From an uncultured Rubrobacteraceae bacterium (lineage in GTDB: Bacteria > Actinomycetota > Rubrobacteria > Rubrobacterales > Rubrobacteraceae), in NCBI GenBank assembly GCA_902806105.1, contig CADCVI010000255.1, forward strand, positions 1 through 19,134: 19,134 nucleotides of DNA. Direction: 5' to 3'. The translations under genes were made by a program, and so were the position numbers. The notes below the pieces were generated by a model. It ran no database searches. It was not told the origin of the DNA and saw only the letters and a list, made by a program, of their open reading frames with translations. Positions 14,960 through 19,134 of this stretch are shown here, one piece after another (the first letter of the stretch is position 1; each line of letters opens with the position of its first letter).

Positions 14960-16582
14960 ATGAGCGACCAGACTATAGCGATCGTATTCTTTGTCCTTAT
15001 CATCGCGGTCACGCTCGGCATCACCGCCTGGGCGGCGCGCAAGAACAAGTCCGCCAGCGACCACTACGTGGCGGGCGGGAAGATCAGCGGCTTCCAGAAC
15101 GGCCTCGCCATCTCGGGCGACTACCTCTCGGCGGCCTCGTTCCTGGGGATCGCGGGGGCCATCGCCCTCACCGGGTTCTCCGGCTTCTACCTCTCGATAG
15201 GCTTCCTGGTGGCGTACCTCGTGGTGCTCCTGCTCGTGGCCGAGCCGCTTCGGAACCTCGGTAAGTACACCCTCGCGGACATGCTCGCCAGCCGGTTCAA
15301 CACCAGCTCGGTGCGCTCCGCAGCGGCCCTGAGCACTATCGTGATCAGCATGTTCTACATGATCGCCCAGCTTGTCGGGGCAGGCGCGCTCATCGAGCTG
15401 CTCCTCGGCATCCCGTACTCGGTTTCGGTCATCATCATCGGCATCCTGATGACGGTCTACATCGTCATCGGCGGCATGATAGCTACGACCTACATCCAGA
15501 TCGTAAAGGCCGTTCTGCTCATCGTCGGCACCGTCGTGCTCTCGGTCATGGTGCTGGCCCAGTTCAGCTTCAACCCCGTGGCGCTCTTCAACGAAGCCGC
15601 CGCCAACCTGGGCCCAGAGGCAGTAGCGCCGCCGGCTCCCAGCGGGCTCACGGCCGGGCTGGACGTAATCTCGCTGAACATCGCCCTCGTCCTCGGGACG
15701 GCGGGGCTGCCGCATATCCTCATCCGCTTCCTTACGGTGCCGGACGCGAAGGCGGCCCGCTCCTCGATCATCACGGCTACCTGGATCATCGGTCTCTTCT
15801 ACCTCATGACGCCTATCCTGGGCTACGGTGCGGCACTCCTCGTCGGCCGTGAAGCCATCTCGGCGCAGAACGCGGCCGGTAACACGGCTGCTCCGCAGCT
15901 CGCTGGCGAGCTCGGCGGGCCGATCCTCCTGGCGTTCGTCTCGGCGGTCGCCTTCGCCACCATCGTCGCCGTGGTCGCAGGCCTGGTGCTGGCCGCTTCC
16001 AGCGCGTTCGCCCACGACTTCTACACCAACGTGATCCGGGGCGGCGAGGCGTCGGAGCGGGAGCAGCTCAAGGCCGCACGCTACGCGGCCGTGGGTATCT
16101 CGGTGGCGGCGATCATCCTGGCCCTCCCGTCGAGCAGCTTCAACGTGGCGTTCCTCGTGGCCCTGGCCTTCGCCGTCGCCGCGAGCGCGAACGTGCCGGT
16201 GATCCTGCTGACGATCTTCTGGAAGAAGTTCAACACGACCGGCGCCATAGTCGGCATGATGACCGGCCTCGTCTCCGCGATCGTGCTCGTCGCCCTGAGC
16301 CCGAACGTGCTGACCGGCGCCACCCCGGCGGAGGGCGTCGTCCCGCTCATAAGCGCCGACCCGATCTTCCCCCTGAAGAGCCCGGCCCTGATCTCGGTGC
16401 CCCTGGGCTTCCTGGGATGTGTCCTCGGTTCCCTCCTCGGTGGCAAGAGCGCCGACCGCGAGATCCGAGAGGGGCGCCAGGTCTCCTACGACGAGATCTA
16501 CGTCCGATCCCAGACCGGCTTCTCGAACATCGAGCAGGAGCTCCAAGAGGCCGCCCCGGCACCGGAGCAGCGCACCACGTAG
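14960..16582 (+). CDS. Solute:sodium symporter, ActP-like (acetate/monocarboxylate uptake)
   Basis: A 540-residue SSS-family symporter resembling ActP, which brings acetate and similar short acids into the cell with cations. It has about 13 membrane spans. Family landmarks are SDHYVAGGKISGFQNGLAISGDYLSAASFLGIAG in the first loop and TM2, RNLGKYTLADMLASRFN, the AALSTIVISMFYMIAQLVGAG helix, and LPHILIRFLTVPDAKAARSS after TM7. In the C-terminal half it shows FATIVAVVAGLVLAASSAFAHD. The C-terminal tail is polar and Glu-rich. GGAGGGGG lies before the ATG, which follows the DUF485 stop by 1 nt, so the two form an operon. Acetate is the best guess for substrate, but propionate, pyruvate or glyoxylate would fit equally. 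I leave the gene symbol empty because of this. Confidence 0.9.
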   Translation: MSDQTIAIVFFVLIIAVTLGITAWAARKNKSASDHYVAGGKISGFQNGLAISGDYLSAASFLGIAGAIALTGFSGFYLSIGFLVAYLVVLLLVAEPLRNLGKYTLADMLASRFNTSSVRSAAALSTIVISMFYMIAQLVGAGALIELLLGIPYSVSVIIIGILMTVYIVIGGMIATTYIQIVKAVLLIVGTVVLSVMVLAQFSFNPVALFNEAAANLGPEAVAPPAPSGLTAGLDVISLNIALVLGTAGLPHILIRFLTVPDAKAARSSIITATWIIGLFYLMTPILGYGAALLVGREAISAQNAAGNTAAPQLAGELGGPILLAFVSAVAFATIVAVVAGLVLAASSAFAHDFYTNVIRGGEASEREQLKAARYAAVGISVAAIILALPSSSFNVAFLVALAFAVAASANVPVILLTIFWKKFNTTGAIVGMMTGLVSAIVLVALSPNVLTGATPAEGVVPLISADPIFPLKSPALISVPLGFLGCVLGSLLGGKSADREIREGRQVSYDEIYVRSQTGFSNIEQELQEAAPAPEQRTT

Positions 16583-16612
16583 TACGCGACACCGCAACAA
16601 CCAGCTTGCTCG

Positions 16613-16645
16613 GAGGAGCCCCCGTCACCCGGCGGGGGCTCCTCT
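16613..16645 (+). terminator. Rho-independent terminator after the symporter
   Basis: A perfect 12-bp stem (GAGGAGCCCCCG at 16613-16624 with its complement at 16633-16644) has an 8-nt loop followed by TTCC. It lies 30 nt after the symporter stop. Confidence 0.83.
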
Positions 16646-16692
16646 TCCGTTTCGGCGTTCCGCCCGTACGCTAACGAGCATCATCGGGGGAG

Positions 16693-16726
16693 CAGCCTTC
16701 GATGAAAGCCTGTGCGGGGAAGGCTG
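16693..16726. repeat. Inverted repeat in the convergent gap before the kinase genes
   Basis: CAGCCTTC (16693-16700) pairs with GAAGGCTG (16719-16726) across an 18-nt loop. It may add to termination between the convergent symporter and kinase genes. No T-run accompanies it. Confidence 0.3.
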
Positions 16727-16743
16727 TAGAGCCGGGGCGGGAC

Positions 16744-16774
16744 GAAGCCGGGGAGGTGGGTGCTACCCGGCTTC
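16744..16774 (-). terminator. Hairpin overlapping the kinase stop codon
   Basis: GAAGCCGGG (16744-16752) pairs with CCCGGCTTC (16766-16774), a perfect 9-bp stem. The kinase TAG (16763-16765) lies in the loop. It is the likely end of the minus-strand kinase transcript, although no T-run follows. Confidence 0.45.
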
Positions 16775-18841
16775 CCGGTTACGGCCCGAACCGTTGGCTG
16801 GCCGCGAGAGGACGTCCACGACGGTCTTTCCGGTCGGATCGCCGAGCAGGGGAATTCCTGCGTGTACGAGGGTGCCGACACCGGGACGGCTCACCACCCG
16901 GAAGTCGCCGCCGAGCAGGGTGATCCTCTCGCGCATCCCTACCATCCCCACCCTCTCGCCGGGACCGCCCCCCGTGTCGTCTCCGGGAACGAAGCCCCGG
17001 CCGTAGTCGCGGATGCGGAGCTGGATGCTCGCCCTCTCTCCGGGCCCGAGAGGCCCGGCCGGGCGCCGGACGAGGGAGACATCGACGCGCGTCGTTTCGG
17101 CATGCTTGCCGATGTTGTTCATGGCTTCCTGGACGACGCGGAAGATAGCGGTCTCCGTGGCGGCGGGGAGGCGCCCGTCGCCCAGAGAATCCTCGTAGGC
17201 TATGCGCCATCCCTCCGCCCTGAGCGCGTCGAGGTGGAGCCGGATGGCGCTGCGGAGTCCGAACTCGTCGAGGGCCGTGGGCCGGAGGTCGGCGATGACC
17301 CGCCGCGCCTCACCGACGGTCTGGCGCACGAGGTTTGCGGCCCTTTCGAGGTCTTCGCGGCCCTCGCCGGTAGCGGGGGGATGGTAGTGGGCGAAGGCCT
17401 GGAGGTGCTGGTGGGCGGCTGCCGCGACCTGGGCGAGGCCGTCGTGGACCTCGTAGGCGACCCTGCGCCGCTCCTCCTCCTGGGCGACCAGGATCTTGCC
17501 GACAAGCTCCTGAAGCTTCTTCTCCCGCTCCATGAGCTCCCCGTAGAGCCGCGCGTTCTCGAAGGCGCTCGCCGCCTGCCCGGCGAGGCTCTCGAAGATG
17601 CTCACCGTGCCCGCCTCCGCCAGATTCTCGGGGCCGTAGACCTCGAGCACGCCGACCGCCCGCTCGCGCACCATCAGGGGGAGACAGATGCCGGTGGCGA
17701 AGCCGCTCTCCGGTTCGCCGAGGGCGAAGACCTGCGTGTTCTCCCCGGAGAGCGCGGCCTCGATGGCCTCCCTCACGTGAAGCGTTTCGCGAACCTCAAG
17801 CCCCGGCTCTTCGAGGTCGATGGAGCGCCACACCGCGACGGGGCCATCCCCGTCCCGTAAGGAGATGGCCGCCGCCGTCAAGCTGGAGATGCGGCGCATA
17901 AGCTCCAGGAGGCGGGTGCCGATCTCCTCCGGCTCCAGGGTCGAGCCCAGGATGATCCCGGCCTCGTGAAGCGCCATCAGCCTGTCGAGGCTCCGCCTGA
18001 GCTCGGCCTCGGCCTTCTTGCGCTCGGTGATGTCCTCGAGCGTCCCCTCGAAGCCGACCACCTCGCCGGAGGCGTCGCGGATGGCGCGGGCGTTCGTCGA
18101 GGCCCAGATCACGCTCCCGTCCTTGCGGTAATAGCGCGCCTCGAACTCGAACACCCTGCCCTCTTGTTTCATCAGCCGGGTGAACTCTTCGCGCCGGGTG
18201 GGGTTGACGTACAGCTGGCCGCCCAGGTCTTTCGCGGCGGAGATCAACTCCTCCGGCCCCTCGTAGCCGAAGATGCGCGCCATCATCGGGTTCGCCGTCA
18301 CGAGCCGACCATCGATGGAGCTCTGGAAGATGCCCTCCACGGCGTTCTCGAAGATGCCTCGATACTTCTCCTCGGCGGTCCTCAACGCCTCCTGGGCCAG
18401 GCGGTGCTGGCGGCGCTCCTCGGCGTCCTCCAGCTCCCGCTCCACGGCGGGGGCGAGGCGCGCGAGGTTGTCCTTGGGGACGTAATCCTGGGCCCCGGCC
18501 TTCATGATCTTGACCGCAGCGTCCTCCCCGATGTGGCCGGAGACTATGACGAACGGCAGATCCACCCATCCCCCGTAGCGCAGCAGGCCAAGAGCAGCCG
18601 GGGCGCTGAAGTTGGGCATGGCGTGATCCGAGATGACGAGGTCCCACTCGCTGCTTTCGAGGGCGGCGAGCATGCCCTGGGCGGTCTCTACCCGCTCGTG
18701 CGTGACGGCGTAGCCGCCGCGCCTGAGCTCGCGCAGGATGAAGAGCGCATCGTCGGGCGAGTCCTCGACGAGCAGGAGGCGGAGGGGACGCCCCTCCCCT
18801 TCGCGCCTCGCGGACCGTGCTTCTCTCGCCGTGCCGCTCAA
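16763..18841 (-). CDS. Hybrid two-component protein: REC-PAS-GAF-NarL-type histidine kinase
   Basis: A soluble 692-residue signalling protein with no membrane span. Numbering from the TTG at 18841, a receiver domain (about 20-125) carries [10 protein letters not shown] and the phospho-acceptor Asp72 in [16 protein letters not shown] pair spans about 157-275, ending [19 protein letters not shown] domain lies at about 285-435. The HisKA_3 dimerisation helix follows, with His466 in [17 protein letters not shown]. The HATPase domain (about 560-665) has the N-box [10 protein letters not shown] and DYGRGF. This HisKA_3 type normally phosphorylates NarL/LuxR regulators, but none is encoded here. The TTG start forms TTGA with the stop of the upstream kinase, and AGGAGG lies 10 nt before it. 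Opening the frame further to 18961 would only read through the upstream gene. The N-terminal receiver suggests control by the upstream kinase. Confidence 0.87.
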   Translation of the reverse strand: MSGTAREARSARREGEGRPLRLLLVEDSPDDALFILRELRRGGYAVTHERVETAQGMLAALESSEWDLVISDHAMPNFSAPAALGLLRYGGWVDLPFVIVSGHIGEDAAVKIMKAGAQDYVPKDNLARLAPAVERELEDAEERRQHRLAQEALRTAEEKYRGIFENAVEGIFQSSIDGRLVTANPMMARIFGYEGPEELISAAKDLGGQLYVNPTRREEFTRLMKQEGRVFEFEARYYRKDGSVIWASTNARAIRDASGEVVGFEGTLEDITERKKAEAELRRSLDRLMALHEAGIILGSTLEPEEIGTRLLELMRRISSLTAAAISLRDGDGPVAVWRSIDLEEPGLEVRETLHVREAIEAALSGENTQVFALGEPESGFATGICLPLMVRERAVGVLEVYGPENLAEAGTVSIFESLAGQAASAFENARLYGELMEREKKLQELVGKILVAQEEERRRVAYEVHDGLAQVAAAAHQHLQAFAHYHPPATGEGREDLERAANLVRQTVGEARRVIADLRPTALDEFGLRSAIRLHLDALRAEGWRIAYEDSLGDGRLPAATETAIFRVVQEAMNNIGKHAETTRVDVSLVRRPAGPLGPGERASIQLRIRDYGRGFVPGDDTGGGPGERVGMVGMRERITLLGGDFRVVSRPGVGTLVHAGIPLLGDPTGKTVVDVLSRPANGSGRNREAG

Positions 18842-19134
18842 CGCGCCCCGGCCTCCTCGCGGGCCTCCTTGCGCGCGACGGGGCTCGAAGGGTCGATCTG
18901 GAGTCCCGGACGGAGGGTAAAGTAGAAGGTTGCGCCGCGGCCCACCTCGCCCTCGGCCCACACCCTCCCGCCGTGGCGGTGCACGATGCGCTGAACCGTC
19001 GCGAGCCCTATCCCCGTCCCCTCGAACTCCTCCGTCCCGTGCAGCCTCTGGAACGCCCCGAAGAGCTTGTCCGCGTACTCCATGTCGAACCCCGCCCCGT
19101 CGTCCCGCACGTAGTAGACCGGGACGCGGCCAAG
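18838..19134 (-). CDS. Histidine kinase, C-terminal part only (gene runs off the window)
   Basis: Only the last 98 residues are present, and the 5' end lies beyond the window. The fragment is the second half of a HATPase_c domain. It has the G1 box as [20 protein letters not shown], the [20 protein letters not shown] stretch with the G2 box, and [23 protein letters not shown] at the end. The [15 protein letters not shown] pattern is common in phytochrome-like and PAS-containing HisKA kinases, but the sensor part is not visible. A polar tail of about 20 residues follows. Its TGA overlaps the TTG of the next gene, so the two are probably translated together, and this kinase is a natural candidate to phosphorylate the neighbour's receiver domain. 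Confidence 0.85.
   Translation of the reverse strand, partial: LGRVPVYYVRDDGAGFDMEYADKLFGAFQRLHGTEEFEGTGIGLATVQRIVHRHGGRVWAEGEVGRGATFYFTLRPGLQIDPSSPVARKEAREEAGAR

Noticed and set aside
14888..16600. A 570-codon minus-strand open frame opposite the symporter
   Set aside because: Its composition is dominated by R, G, D, E and H with no fold signature. It is an antisense shadow of the SSS gene.
18842..18961. An N-terminal extension of the REC-PAS-GAF kinase to 18961
   Set aside because: It would overlap the 3' end of the upstream kinase by about 120 nt, and its residues (P/R/G-rich) look like a frame-shifted reading of that gene.
1..19134. Mobile elements, CRISPR arrays, tRNA or rRNA genes
   Set aside because: I saw no transposase or integrase-like protein, no regularly spaced repeats, and no tRNA- or rRNA-like stretch in the gaps.

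Overview
The window looks like chromosomal DNA of a very GC-rich actinobacterium, most likely Rubrobacter or a close relative. That placement rests on GC-rich third codon positions, frequent GTG starts, and the mix of families (NrfD-anchored formate dehydrogenase, OFA-type MFS transporters, DUF485 plus ActP-type symporter). I could not run a taxonomic search. I see no insertion sequence, phage gene, CRISPR array, rRNA or tRNA.

Layout. (1) 31-2208, plus strand: a PhoD-type metallophosphatase and a small cupin. (2) 2380-3291, minus: a globin joined to a PAS-like domain, closed by a strong terminator in the convergent gap. (3) 3535-8889, minus: a four-gene formate dehydrogenase operon encoding the catalytic molybdopterin subunit, an unrecognised 112-residue protein, a four-cluster iron-sulfur subunit, and an NrfD-type membrane anchor. 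The catalytic gene looks split in two by a TGA at 8323-8325. The TGA lies exactly where the active-site Cys or Sec sits, and it is followed 11 nt later by a hairpin that closely resembles the E. coli fdhF SECIS. I therefore read it as one 1038-residue selenoprotein. (4) 9228-10442, plus: a glutathione-independent formaldehyde dehydrogenase (fdhA), divergent from the operon. (5) 10652-12831, plus: fdhD, the sulfur-transfer maturation factor for formate dehydrogenase, followed 32 nt later by an OFA-family MFS transporter. (6) 13110-14387, plus: a second OFA paralogue. (7) 14647-16582, plus: a DUF485 protein and an ActP-like solute:sodium symporter under a clear sigma70-type promoter. (8) 16763-19134, minus: a REC-PAS-GAF-histidine kinase whose TTG start overlaps the stop of a second histidine kinase that runs off the window.

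The centre reads as a C1 oxidation module. FdhA turns formaldehyde into formate plus NADH. The selenium/molybdenum formate dehydrogenase oxidises formate to CO2 and passes electrons through the iron-sulfur subunit to the NrfD anchor and presumably the quinone pool. FdhD matures the enzyme. The OFA and ActP-like carriers plausibly move formate, oxalate, acetate or similar small acids. The main points for a second look are the recoded UGA with its SECIS, the small extra operon member, the missing Tat signal, the globin-PAS protein with a His/Glu-rich linker, and the dyad in the divergent promoter region.
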